A DNA stretch of 64,000 nt from Parasphingorhabdus marina DSM 22363. GTDB taxonomy: Bacteria; Pseudomonadota; Alphaproteobacteria; Sphingomonadales; Sphingomonadaceae. Each line of letters opens with the position of its first letter. Position 1 is the first letter of the stretch. Positions 54,216-62,329 of this stretch are shown one piece after another. The DNA lies in assembly GCF_900128895.1 (NCBI RefSeq), contig NZ_FSQW01000001.1, positions 806,001 through 870,000 of the forward strand, read 5' to 3'. A program made the position numbers and the translations under genes. The notes beneath the pieces were generated by a model that was not told the origin of the DNA, made no database searches, and was given only the letters and a program-made list of their open reading frames with translations.

Positions 54216-54240
54216 AAACATGTATATAATATACCTCTTT
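54216..54240. promoter_or_regulatory. NsrR-type palindrome 1
   Basis: AAACATGTATAT, one A, ATATACCTCTTT: a 12-1-12 inverted repeat with ten of twelve positions matching, in the form of the NsrR box. It lies between the hemoglobin start (54200) and the regulator start, so it could repress both directions. Confidence 0.6.
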
Positions 54241-54258
54241 GTACAACGCTTGATTATA

Positions 54259-54283
54259 AAAGCAATATAAAATATGCATGTTT
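54259..54283. promoter_or_regulatory. NsrR-type palindrome 2
   Basis: A weaker 12-1-12 arrangement whose right arm ATATGCATGTTT is the complement of palindrome 1's left arm with one change. It ends one base before the regulator's ATG and could give autorepression. Confidence 0.4.
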
Positions 54284-54284
54284 A

Positions 54285-54722
54285 ATGAAATTGACGGCTC
54301 AGACCGACTATGCCCTGCGCATGCTGATGTTCCTGACAACGCAGGAAGGCAGTCAGAAAATCGATAACATCGCGCGGACCTATGGGATTTCGAAAAACCA
54401 TCTGATGAAGGTGGCGCAGCGCCTGGTGAGTGCCGGATTTGTTGTCAGTCAGCGCGGGCGGGGCGGCGGCCTCACTCTGGCCAGGGATCCCGGAGAGATC
54501 AATGTCGGGGCCGTCGTGCGGGCAATGGAAACCACTGATCAATTTGTCGAATGTCAGATGCGTTCAGACAATAGCTGTATTCTCACCCCGGTTTGCGGAC
54601 TGAAACCAGTGCTGGCTGATGCAGTAGAGGCTTTTCTGAGCCATTTGGACAAGTTTACGCTGGCCGACATCAGCAGGAACCGCCGGGACTTTGCCAGAAT
54701 ATTTGATTTGCAGAACACCTGA
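54285..54722 (+). CDS. nsrR: Rrf2 family regulator, NsrR-like
   Basis: 145 residues of the Rrf2 family beginning MKLTAQTDYALRMLMFL, the classical NsrR N-terminus with the winged helix. Three cysteines in FVECQMRSDNSCILTPVCGL are the iron-sulphur ligands of the NO sensor. When the 2Fe-2S or 4Fe-4S cluster is nitrosylated the repressor leaves DNA. It is divergent from the hemoglobin operon, with two candidate binding palindromes between. IscR-type proteins have a different cysteine spacing. Confidence 0.9.
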   Translation: MKLTAQTDYALRMLMFLTTQEGSQKIDNIARTYGISKNHLMKVAQRLVSAGFVVSQRGRGGGLTLARDPGEINVGAVVRAMETTDQFVECQMRSDNSCILTPVCGLKPVLADAVEAFLSHLDKFTLADISRNRRDFARIFDLQNT

Positions 54723-54837
54723 TGCACCAGACCGATTCAATCTGTTTCCGGTGATGCGTCCGTCTTCACTTGCTTGCGAACCATGTGACAAAACAGGGTT
54801 TTTCGGTTATTAACCGGGCAGAGTGGAGGCCCTGAAA

Positions 54838-56508
54838 ATGACGATTCGCCTGATGATAGCGGCGCTGGCAATGGCTTTTTCCCTGCCGGCAGCTGCCCAA
54901 ATTCATGATCCCCGCGCGCTGCAAGCCGACCCGGCGACAGCCACCAGCGCGATTGCACCACGGCTGACCGGCCTGGGCAAGCACCATATCCCGGTGACGA
55001 CGGACAATCCGGAGTCGCAGTATTTTTTCGATCAGGGCTTTCGCCTGACTCTCGGCTTCAATCACAGCGAGGCGCTGCGTTCGTTCAAGGAAGCCATACG
55101 CCTCGATCCTGACAATGCCATGGCCTGGTGGGGCGTGGCGCTGGTGCTCGGGCCAAATCTGAATTTGCCGATGCAGGAAAATGTCGTCGCCCCCGCCTAT
55201 CAGGCGATGCAAAGAGCAGTCGCGCTGAAGGACAGCGTGTCAGAAAAAGAGCGCGCCTTTATCGAGGCGCTCGCGGTGCGTTACACCGATGATCCGAAGG
55301 CGGATCGCGCGCCGCTGGATGCCGCCTATGTCGACAGCATGGCAGCGCTCCAGGCGCGCTATCCCGACGATCCGGACGCCGCCACTCTCTACGCTGCGGC
55401 GATCATGAACACCAATCCGTGGGACTATTGGTATCGTGACGGGACCCCGAAGGGATCCACGGAAACGATTCTGTCAACATTGCAGAAAGTGGTGACCAAA
55501 CATCCGGATCATGCCGGTGCACACCATTATCTGATCCACGCAGTCGAAGCCTTCCGGCCCGAGCTCGGTGTTGCCAGCGCTGACCAGCTCGGTGATCTCA
55601 TGCCGGGTGCCGGTCATCTCGTACACATGCCGTCCCATATTTACATGCGCGTCGGACGCTATGCGGATTCCTATGCGGCCAATGCCAGTGCGGCAAAGGC
55701 GGACAATGCCTATATCGTCCAGTGCCGGGCGCAGGGCATGTATCCTGTGACCTATTATCCGCACAATATCCATTTCATGGTCTGGTCAGCGATGTTTCAG
55801 GGGCGGGCCGATGCGGCCATGGCTGCGGCCCGGCAGGTAAAGGACAAGATACCCGTTGACCTCAAGGATGATACCTGGGCGCTCAACGAACTGTTCCGGT
55901 CTCAGCCCATGTTTGTGATGATGCGCTTTGGTCAGTGGGAGGCGATGCTGAACGAGCCGCAGCCGATTGACCGCATGCGTTTCATGAACGGGGTGTGGCA
56001 CTATGGGCGGGGCCTCGCACATGCCCATCAGGGCCGGCTCGATGAGGCCAAAAAGGAACTGGCCGCGCTGATCAGCTTCCGGGAGAGGACCGCTGCCGAC
56101 ACCGACTATTATACGGGATTTGCCGTGGCGGGTGACCTGCTCACCATCGCCGAGGAATTGCTGACCGGTGAAATACTGGCGAAAGAGAAAGATTTCCCCC
56201 GCGCCATCGCCCATCTCGAACGGGCGGTGCGACTGGAGGACAGCCTGCGCTACAATGAACCCACCGACTGGTACATGCCGACCCGGCATATGCTCGGAGC
56301 AGTATTGCTGGAGGCCGGTCTCCCGGCCGAGGCAGAGACGGTCTACTGGGAAGATCTGCGCCGCAATCCGAATAATGGCTATGCCCTGTTCGGCCTGCAT
56401 CAGAGTCTGAAGGCGCAGAATAATGCATCAGTCGCGGCCGAGATCGAAAAGCGTCTGGCACTGGCCTGGAAGGAAGCGGACAAGCCTCTGCAAACTTCCC
56501 GCTACTGA
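54838..56508 (+). CDS. Exported TPR-repeat protein
   Basis: 556 residues with a signal peptide (MIAALAMAFSLPAAAQ). TPR units are visible near residues 65-100 (HSEALRSFKEAIRLDPDNAM) and again near the C-terminus (FPRAIAHLERAVRLE). The middle has many conserved aromatic and His residues (HYLIHAVEA, HMPSHIYMRVGRYADS). It is probably periplasmic, binding a partner protein or peptide. ATG 54838 has GTGGAGG upstream. The function is unknown; large families of this type occur in environmental proteobacteria. Confidence 0.82.
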   Translation: MTIRLMIAALAMAFSLPAAAQIHDPRALQADPATATSAIAPRLTGLGKHHIPVTTDNPESQYFFDQGFRLTLGFNHSEALRSFKEAIRLDPDNAMAWWGVALVLGPNLNLPMQENVVAPAYQAMQRAVALKDSVSEKERAFIEALAVRYTDDPKADRAPLDAAYVDSMAALQARYPDDPDAATLYAAAIMNTNPWDYWYRDGTPKGSTETILSTLQKVVTKHPDHAGAHHYLIHAVEAFRPELGVASADQLGDLMPGAGHLVHMPSHIYMRVGRYADSYAANASAAKADNAYIVQCRAQGMYPVTYYPHNIHFMVWSAMFQGRADAAMAAARQVKDKIPVDLKDDTWALNELFRSQPMFVMMRFGQWEAMLNEPQPIDRMRFMNGVWHYGRGLAHAHQGRLDEAKKELAALISFRERTAADTDYYTGFAVAGDLLTIAEELLTGEILAKEKDFPRAIAHLERAVRLEDSLRYNEPTDWYMPTRHMLGAVLLEAGLPAEAETVYWEDLRRNPNNGYALFGLHQSLKAQNNASVAAEIEKRLALAWKEADKPLQTSRY

Positions 56509-56649
56509 GCTGCAATGCCCGAAATGGCTGTGCATCCGTCGCAGCTGAGGCTCCTTTCACCTCAACATTCTTAACAATCGCTGCGCTGATTTTTTAGCCA
56601 GACGCCTTCGGCGGTTATCCGCCGTTTTTCTATATTCAAGGAGTAATAG

Positions 56650-57162
56650 ATGAAGAATCTTCTGGCGCTGGCTACGGGCGCAGCTTTGTTGTCCGCTACG
56701 CCGTCACTGGCCCAAGATGCCGTTCAGGCGACACCCGGCATGAAAGTTTCCGGACCACAAGGTGGTGATGTTGGTTTGGTCGAATCCGTCAGCAACGGCG
56801 TTGTCGTTGTGGACACCGGCAAGAACAAGGCCGCTCTGCCGACCAGTGCCTTTGCCAAGACAGATTCTGGCCTGTCTATTTCCATGACCAAGGCAGATCT
56901 GGACGCCGCCGTGGAAAAGGCAGCAGCAGATGCGCAGGCGAAATTGCTGGCAAGTCTGACCCCTGGCACGGAAGTGAAAAGCATCAACGGCACGGCGATC
57001 ATCGGGACGATCAGTGATCGCGACGAGCAATATGTCACTGTCGCGCATGGCGAAGGGCAGGAGGTTCAGCTCCCGGTTGCGTCCTTCATGATGCAGGGCG
57101 AAGGCATTGCGATTGCCATGACCGCTGACCAGTTCAAGCAGGCTGTCGCAAGCGTTCAGTAA
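56650..57162 (+). CDS. Secreted protein with internal duplication
   Basis: 170 residues with a signal peptide ending SLAQ. The mature protein is two repeats of about 60 residues: PGMKVSGPQGGDVGLVESV and later SAFAKTDSGLSISMTKADLD, echoed by PGTEVKSINGTAIIGTISD and SFMMQGEGIAIAMTADQFK. Each repeat looks like a PRC-barrel/KOW-like beta unit followed by an alpha helix. I do not recognise a named family. It is found alone between the TPR gene and ribH. The abundance of beta units suggests a structural or binding role. Confidence 0.72.
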   Translation: MKNLLALATGAALLSATPSLAQDAVQATPGMKVSGPQGGDVGLVESVSNGVVVVDTGKNKAALPTSAFAKTDSGLSISMTKADLDAAVEKAAADAQAKLLASLTPGTEVKSINGTAIIGTISDRDEQYVTVAHGEGQEVQLPVASFMMQGEGIAIAMTADQFKQAVASVQ

Positions 57163-57179
57163 AGCGGAAGACCGATATG

Positions 57180-57206
57180 CGAGCGCTGTCTTGCAGACGG
57201 CGCTCG
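57180..57206. terminator. Hairpin between convergent genes
   Basis: An 11-base stem (57180-57190 with 57196-57206, one G-T pair) lies exactly between the stop codons of the secreted-protein gene and ribH. There is no T-run on either side, so it may act in a Rho-dependent or weak bidirectional manner. Confidence 0.4.
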
Positions 57207-57629
57207 TTAACCGGCGAACTTCTGACCCAGATCATACATGGCGATGGCCGCTGCAGCGGCTTCTCCGCCCTTGTTCTTGCGGGTTTTGTCCGCACGGGCC
57301 AGAGCCTGTTCCTCGTCTTCAGTGGTGATAATGCCATTGCCGATCGCCGCGCCATCCATGGTCAGTGCCATGATCCCGCGTGCGCTCTCGCCCGCGACAA
57401 TTTCGAAATGATAGGTCTCGCCCCGGATCACGACGCCGATCGCGACATATCCGTCATATTCCCCGCTGTCGATCGCCAGCGAAATCGCGCCCGGAATTTC
57501 GAGGGCACCGGGTACGGTGAGCGTTTCATGTTCATGGCCAGCGGCTTCCAGTGCACCGCGCGCACCGTCCAGCAGCATGTCATTCAAATGCTCGTAAAAG
57601 CGCGCTTCAACGATCAGGAATTTGGCCAT
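57207..57629 (-). CDS. ribH: 6,7-dimethyl-8-ribityllumazine synthase
   Basis: 140 residues, the beta-subunit length for icosahedral or pentameric lumazine synthases. Substrate-binding blocks are [26 protein letters not shown] and GIMALTMDG. It condenses 5-amino-6-ribitylamino-uracil with 3,4-dihydroxy-2-butanone 4-phosphate, the product of the gene just upstream, whose stop it overlaps by one base (TGATG). Cytoplasmic. Confidence 0.96.
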   Translation of the reverse strand: MAKFLIVEARFYEHLNDMLLDGARGALEAAGHEHETLTVPGALEIPGAISLAIDSGEYDGYVAIGVVIRGETYHFEIVAGESARGIMALTMDGAAIGNGIITTEDEEQALARADKTRKNKGGEAAAAAIAMYDLGQKFAG

Positions 57630-58936
57630 CAGGCAATCTCCGCTTCTTTGATGGATCTGGTGGCGGGAACGGCCCGTTGCCCGACGATGCGCAGCCCATA
57701 GGCATCCAGACCCACCAGCTCATGACTGGCATTGGACAGCAATTCCATATCACTGACACCCAGCTCGGTCAGGATCTGTGCGCCGACGCCATAGTCCCGA
57801 AGCTGATCCATGGGGGGCATGGGCTCACCATTGAGCTTGCGCACCTGATTGGACAGAAAGCGGCTGTCGGACCGCGGGATCATGACGATGACACCTGCGC
57901 CTTCCTCTCCGATTATTTCCATGGAACGCCGAAGGATCTGATCGCCGGCGCCGTCCTTGCCGAAAATGTCACCGAATATGTTGAAGGCATGCATCCGGAC
58001 CAGAGTGGGCTGGTCGGGATCGACATGACCTTTCTGGAGCACGATCTGTTCGGTTTCCGTCGCCTTGTTGTAAAAGGCGATGGCATTCCACTCGCCGCCC
58101 CACTGGCTCTGGAACCGGGCCTCGCTGCGTTTTTCCGCGAGGTGATCGTTGCGCAGACGGTAAGCGATGAGATCCCGGATGGTTCCGATTTTCATGCCGT
58201 GATGCTGGGCGAATTCGATCAGGTCATCGAGCCGGGCCATTTCGCCGTCATCTTTCATGATCTCGCAAATCACGCCCGAAGGATTGAGCCCGGCGAGCCG
58301 GGACACATCAACGGCCGCCTCGGTATGCCCTGCGCGCACCAGCACGCCGCCATTGCGCGCCTGCAGCGGAAAGACATGGCCGGGGGTGACAATCTCGTCC
58401 TTGTTCTTGGTCCCGTCAATCGCCACAGCCACGGTCCGCGCCCGGTCGGCAGCACTGATGCCGGTGGTTACGCCGTCGCGCGCTTCGATCGAAATGGTGA
58501 AGGCGGTCTCGTGCTGGGTGCGATTATTCTGGCTCATCATGTCGAGACCCAGCTCCTCGACCCGTTCCTTGTCGAGCGCGAGACAGATCAGGCCGCGACC
58601 ATATTTGGCCATGAAATTTATCGCGTCCGGTGTGGCCATCTGCGCCGGGATGATCAGATCGCCTTCATTTTCACGATCCTCGTCATCGACGAGGATATAC
58701 ATGCGGCCATTGCGCGCCTCGTTGATGATTTCCTCGGCGCTGGCCATGACATCACTGCCGCCCCGTGCCAGCCAGGTCTCCAGCTTGCCCAGCGTTTCCG
58801 CGGTCGGGTTCCAGTCGTCTTCCCCCAGCCGCCGCAAGCTGTTGGCATGCAGGCCGGCAGCCCGGGCGAGGCCGGCGCGTGTTTCGGTTCCGGATTCGAT
58901 CAATTCGATCAGTTGCTCTATCAAAATCTTGCTCAT
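57629..58936 (-). CDS. ribB: RibBX: DHBP synthase fused to a degenerate GTP cyclohydrolase II domain
   Basis: 435 residues in three parts. Residues about 1-65 hold an XRE-like helix-turn-helix ([35 protein letters not shown]). About 66-265 is 3,4-dihydroxy-2-butanone 4-phosphate synthase with [11 protein letters not shown] and [15 protein letters not shown] intact. The rest resembles RibA but has [15 protein letters not shown] where the zinc-binding Cys residues of GTP cyclohydrolase II should be, so that activity is expected to be lost. This matches the RibBX variant known from Proteobacteria. A true ribA must be elsewhere. The N-terminal HTH is an extra. Confidence 0.92.
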   Translation of the reverse strand: MSKILIEQLIELIESGTETRAGLARAAGLHANSLRRLGEDDWNPTAETLGKLETWLARGGSDVMASAEEIINEARNGRMYILVDDEDRENEGDLIIPAQMATPDAINFMAKYGRGLICLALDKERVEELGLDMMSQNNRTQHETAFTISIEARDGVTTGISAADRARTVAVAIDGTKNKDEIVTPGHVFPLQARNGGVLVRAGHTEAAVDVSRLAGLNPSGVICEIMKDDGEMARLDDLIEFAQHHGMKIGTIRDLIAYRLRNDHLAEKRSEARFQSQWGGEWNAIAFYNKATETEQIVLQKGHVDPDQPTLVRMHAFNIFGDIFGKDGAGDQILRRSMEIIGEEGAGVIVMIPRSDSRFLSNQVRKLNGEPMPPMDQLRDYGVGAQILTELGVSDMELLSNASHELVGLDAYGLRIVGQRAVPATRSIKEAEIA

Positions 58937-58947
58937 GCGGGCCGCCT

Positions 58948-59007
58948 ATCACACTGTAATGTGATATGTCCATAGGCTGATCACATCAAAAGTGACAGGA
59001 TGTGATG
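58948..59007. promoter_or_regulatory. Cluster of ATCACA / TGTGAT inverted repeats upstream of ribBX
   Basis: ATCACA-N6-TGTGAT at 58948-58965 is a perfect inverted repeat, 12 bases ahead of the ribBX start. A second pair, ATCACATC (58980-58987) and GATGTGAT (58999-59006), follows. Four half-sites in 60 bases suggest a regulator, possibly the HTH domain of RibBX itself. No FMN riboswitch was recognised in the 196-base gap to the AraC gene. Confidence 0.45.
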
Positions 59008-59132
59008 TGGGGCCCTGTTCGGTCAGGTGCTTTCGCTCCGGAGCCGTGACAGGTGCAAACGGCTTGCCGAAAAGGCCTTTTGCTCTTAGGCAGGACATGC
59101 GGGTAAATTCTAATGAGGTGCTGGATTCCTCT

Positions 59133-60194
59133 ATGAGCCAACAGATTATTGGTCTGTTAAACCCGTTGCTGGCGGTGACCTTCAGCCTGACCTTTTTTGC
59201 TTTCTGGCTGGTCCAGAAAGACAAGCGCTACATACTGGCTTTTGCCGGGGCCTATCTGGCCTTTGGTGCGGGGATATTCGTGTCGAACGTGGCGATTGGT
59301 GCCGAGAGTAGCTGGCATGTTTTCGGAACCCATTTATTCTACTCCATTTCGGCCTTACTGCTTTTCCGGGGGGTGAGCGAAAGGGCGGGTCATCAATCCG
59401 GCACTCTGCTGGCGCTGGTCATTTTGGCAGGCATAACACCTGTCCTGATCTGGATTCATTCGGTCAGCGGACTCGCCAATCTCCGGATCATCGTGGCCAA
59501 TGCCTCCTATGCCGCCATTGTGCTGCTCGCTGCCGGAAATCTCTGGCATAATCGCAACAGCCATCGGCTTGACTACTGGCTGTTCATTCTCTTCATCCTG
59601 ATGGCGATCCAGTTTGTGGTCCGGCCGGCGGCTGTGCTGGCTGTGGAAGGCGAACTGCTCAATTCGGAATATCGGGGCTCGGTCTATTATTCGGTTTTGA
59701 ATCTGGTGCTGTCGTTCATAACCCTGATGATGGCGATCACGCTGTTTGCCGTCTGCGGCCTTGATTATGTCCGCGCCCAGGCCGGAAAAGTTTCAAAACG
59801 CCCGTCGGGCAGCGATCCGGTATCGCATGACGAAAAGATCCGGCAGCTGCGGGAGGTGATGGAAACCGGGCTCTTCCGGGAGCATGATCTGACGTTGAAC
59901 CAGCTTTGCCAAAAGACCGGCATCCATGAATATCAGCTGCGTGCGCTGATCAACCAGGAGATGGGGTACCGAAACTTCCGGGAATTTTTGAACAGCTACC
60001 GGTTGCGGGAAGTGCAGGCTCATCTGTCCCGTCCCGAATTTGAAACCGTGCCGATCACCACAATCGCGCTCGATGCCGGGTTCAATTCGATCCCGTCTTT
60101 CAACCGCGTCTTCAAGGCTGAATTCGGGGTATCGCCGTCGGAATACCGAGCCGAAAACCAGCAGCCTGGTGCCGCCAGACAGGTGTCTGGCTAG
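59133..60194 (+). CDS. Membrane-anchored AraC family regulator
   Basis: About 353 residues: an N-terminal block of seven membrane helices followed by an AraC/XylS DNA-binding domain with two helix-turn-helix units (LNQLCQKTGIHEYQLRALI and VPITTIALDAGFNSIPSFNR) ending in FKAEFGVSPSEYR. It is a one-component membrane regulator. ATG 59133 gives the first helix near the start; ATG 59097 is a longer option with AGGCAGGAC upstream. Target genes unknown; divergent from ribBX with 196 bases between. Confidence 0.87.
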   Translation: MSQQIIGLLNPLLAVTFSLTFFAFWLVQKDKRYILAFAGAYLAFGAGIFVSNVAIGAESSWHVFGTHLFYSISALLLFRGVSERAGHQSGTLLALVILAGITPVLIWIHSVSGLANLRIIVANASYAAIVLLAAGNLWHNRNSHRLDYWLFILFILMAIQFVVRPAAVLAVEGELLNSEYRGSVYYSVLNLVLSFITLMMAITLFAVCGLDYVRAQAGKVSKRPSGSDPVSHDEKIRQLREVMETGLFREHDLTLNQLCQKTGIHEYQLRALINQEMGYRNFREFLNSYRLREVQAHLSRPEFETVPITTIALDAGFNSIPSFNRVFKAEFGVSPSEYRAENQQPGAARQVSG

Positions 60195-60316
60195 CGGGGC
60201 GTTGCACTTCTCATTTCTTGCAAAATGGAAAATTTCACATTTTGAGAAGACAGGGTTGGGCATCTGGCACAACCTGTCCCAATAGTTAGGCCAGAAACCT
60301 GAAACAGGAACCCGCG

Positions 60317-60544
60317 TTGACAAACGAGGAGCGTGAACTCATGCAGCTTGAGCATGACCTCCGGCAATGCCTGGAGACAGCGGATGGTCTGAAGTTGCGC
60401 ATTGCCGCGATCCGGATCAACGAAGCACTGGAAGAATTGAAATCCGTGCGCGAGCAGGGAAATGGCGAAAACCGCCCGAAGCTCGCCAGCGATGCACGGG
60501 ATCACAATCGGGACCGCGGTTCAAAGAAAGGCGCGCAATTCTGA
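60317..60544 (+). CDS. Small coiled-coil protein of unknown function
   Basis: 75 residues from TTG 60317, with AGGAA about eight bases upstream. Residues 3-45 are a charged amphipathic helix suggestive of a coiled coil (ELMQLEHDLRQCLETADGLK); the tail is basic and polar. The 3' end overlaps the convergent hydrolase gene by 24 bases. The coding signal is moderate, and it may be spurious. Confidence 0.5.
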   Translation: MTNEERELMQLEHDLRQCLETADGLKLRIAAIRINEALEELKSVREQGNGENRPKLASDARDHNRDRGSKKGAQF

Positions 60545-61393
60545 CACGAAGGCATCAAACTGGTCATGATGCAACCAGTGTCCGGCATCGGCAAACTCCT
60601 TCACCTCCACATTGTCTCCGAAATATTGCATCCGCCCATCTTTTTCCGGATTGCTGGCCCAGCTGTCCGCACCATAATGGAGCTGGGTCGGGCAGGTAAT
60701 ATTGCGCCACAATTCCTGGATGTCGGATTGCTGCAGGTCGATGCTGTCCCAGTGCTGCACATAAGGGTCAAATTTCCAGCTGTAGCTCCCGTCTTCGTTG
60801 CGGATGACAGCATGGGTGGTGAGATGCCGGGCCTGATCATCGGACAGATGCCCATTGGCTTCCTGCATGCGTTTCAGAGCGGCGTCGAAGCTTGCATAGC
60901 GTTTGACCTGCCGCCCAGCGGACCGCCGTTTTTCCTCGATCGAATTGCGCACCCGCTGCAGCTGGCCGATCTTCTCGCGTTCAGCGAGCATTTCCGGCGA
61001 CGGGCCGAGCCCCTCGATGGCCACCAGTTTGCGGACGGTTTCGGGGTACAGGCCAGTGTATCGCAAGGCGATGTTTCCGCCCATGCTGTGCGCGACGATG
61101 GTGACCGGTGACAGGTCGAGCTGATGGATCAGCTGGGCGAGGTCCGTGACCATTGCCATGGTCGCATAATTGCCGTCGGTGCTCCACTGGCTGTCGCCAT
61201 GACCACGGACGTCGGGGGCGATGATATGCCAGTCGCTGCGCATTTCCTGCGCGACCCAGTCCCAGTTGCGGCAATGATCCTTGCCGCCATGCAGCAATAT
61301 CAGCGGCGGTTTGTCCGCATTGCCCCAGTCGGCATAATGCAGTTTGAGGCGCTGGGAGAAATAGCTGTGCGAAGCCGGGCCGACCAAATCCAT
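60521..61393 (-). CDS. Alpha/beta hydrolase
   Basis: 290 residues of the alpha/beta hydrolase fold. The oxyanion block is LILLHGGKDHCRNWDWV, the nucleophile elbow is Ser in VAHSMGGNIA, and the catalytic His is likely in FADAGHWLHHD near the end. The start at 61393 follows the TauD gene by 22 bases; the frame continues upstream into that gene without homology. The substrate is unknown (ester, lactone or C-C bond). The cap region of about 60 residues is Arg/Lys-rich. Confidence 0.87.
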   Translation of the reverse strand: MDLVGPASHSYFSQRLKLHYADWGNADKPPLILLHGGKDHCRNWDWVAQEMRSDWHIIAPDVRGHGDSQWSTDGNYATMAMVTDLAQLIHQLDLSPVTIVAHSMGGNIALRYTGLYPETVRKLVAIEGLGPSPEMLAEREKIGQLQRVRNSIEEKRRSAGRQVKRYASFDAALKRMQEANGHLSDDQARHLTTHAVIRNEDGSYSWKFDPYVQHWDSIDLQQSDIQELWRNITCPTQLHYGADSWASNPEKDGRMQYFGDNVEVKEFADAGHWLHHDQFDAFVSELRAFL

Positions 61394-61415
61394 GATATTG
61401 TGCAATCCTTCGAAA

Positions 61416-62240
61416 TCAGTGAAGCGGCACACCGGCAACCGTGATCCGGTTGAGATAGCGCCGGTGCCCCTGATAATCATTCAGCGCGTAATGCCAAGTG
61501 GAACGATTGTCCCACATGGCCAGCGCGCCCTCGCTCCACTGGAAACGGAAATGAAATTGCGGTTGCATGATATGGGCATAGAGCGTCGCCAGCAGTTCGC
61601 CGCTTTCCTCCGGCGCCATGCCTTCGATGCCCAGCGTGAAGCCGGGATTGACATATAGCCCTTTGACCCCGGTTTCCGGATGCTCGAGGACCACGGGATG
61701 CACGGCTTCCTGCACCGCCGATTCCGTATTGCCGAACCGACCGCCGAATTTTTTCTGATAATCGCTATCCTTGCCGAAAATATGCGCATTGCCGTGACGC
61801 GCGTTCAGTCCGTCAACGCGCTCTTTCATCTCGTCATCGAGCGCATCATAGGCTGCGGCCATGCCGGCAAACAGGGTGTCGCCGCCCGTGGGCGGAATTT
61901 CCAGTGCGTATAGTACCGAGCCCATGGCAGGGATTTCATCATAGCTGTGATCGGTATGCCAGCCGCCTCCGATATTCATCTGCTGATCGGGTTCCTTGAG
62001 AACCTTCGCGATCTGGGGGTAGCCTTCAACCGGCGTGAAAAAGCGGTTGATATCGATGTCCCCCCAGCGCTCGGCAAAGGCAATATGCTGTTCCGGTGTC
62101 AGCGACTGGTTGCGAAAGAACAAGGCGCCATGCTGGTGAAAGGCATCGCGCAGTTCGGCAAATTGGTCATCGGTCACATGGGCAAGATCTACATCCTCCA
62201 CCAGTCCACCAACAGCTACGCTTGCGTTGGAAATTTTCAT
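61416..62240 (-). CDS. TauD/TfdA family Fe(II)/2-oxoglutarate dioxygenase
   Basis: 274 residues. The facial triad is His95 and Asp97 (GGWHTDHSYD) and His250 (STWHYALNDY); an Arg in HRRYLNRITVAG should bind 2-oxoglutarate. Family members hydroxylate taurine, 2,4-D or other small substrates. It lies upstream of an alpha/beta hydrolase on the same strand, so a two-step conversion of an unknown substrate is plausible. TauD proper needs taurine-specific residues I cannot confirm. Confidence 0.9.
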   Translation of the reverse strand: MKISNASVAVGGLVEDVDLAHVTDDQFAELRDAFHQHGALFFRNQSLTPEQHIAFAERWGDIDINRFFTPVEGYPQIAKVLKEPDQQMNIGGGWHTDHSYDEIPAMGSVLYALEIPPTGGDTLFAGMAAAYDALDDEMKERVDGLNARHGNAHIFGKDSDYQKKFGGRFGNTESAVQEAVHPVVLEHPETGVKGLYVNPGFTLGIEGMAPEESGELLATLYAHIMQPQFHFRFQWSEGALAMWDNRSTWHYALNDYQGHRRYLNRITVAGVPLH

Positions 62241-62329
62241 GCATCACTCCTCCCGACTCTTGTTATCCGTCGAGCTATACCGCATTATTGTGCAATGTTG
62301 AGAGCCGAAACCCCATCAGGAGACAAATC

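Noticed and set aside
57629-58936. Active bifunctional RibBA
   Set aside because: The zinc-binding cysteines of GTP cyclohydrolase II are absent, so the C-terminal half is more likely the non-catalytic X domain.
58937-59132. FMN riboswitch upstream of the riboflavin genes
   Set aside because: None of the conserved RFN-element sequences is seen; only short inverted repeats are present.
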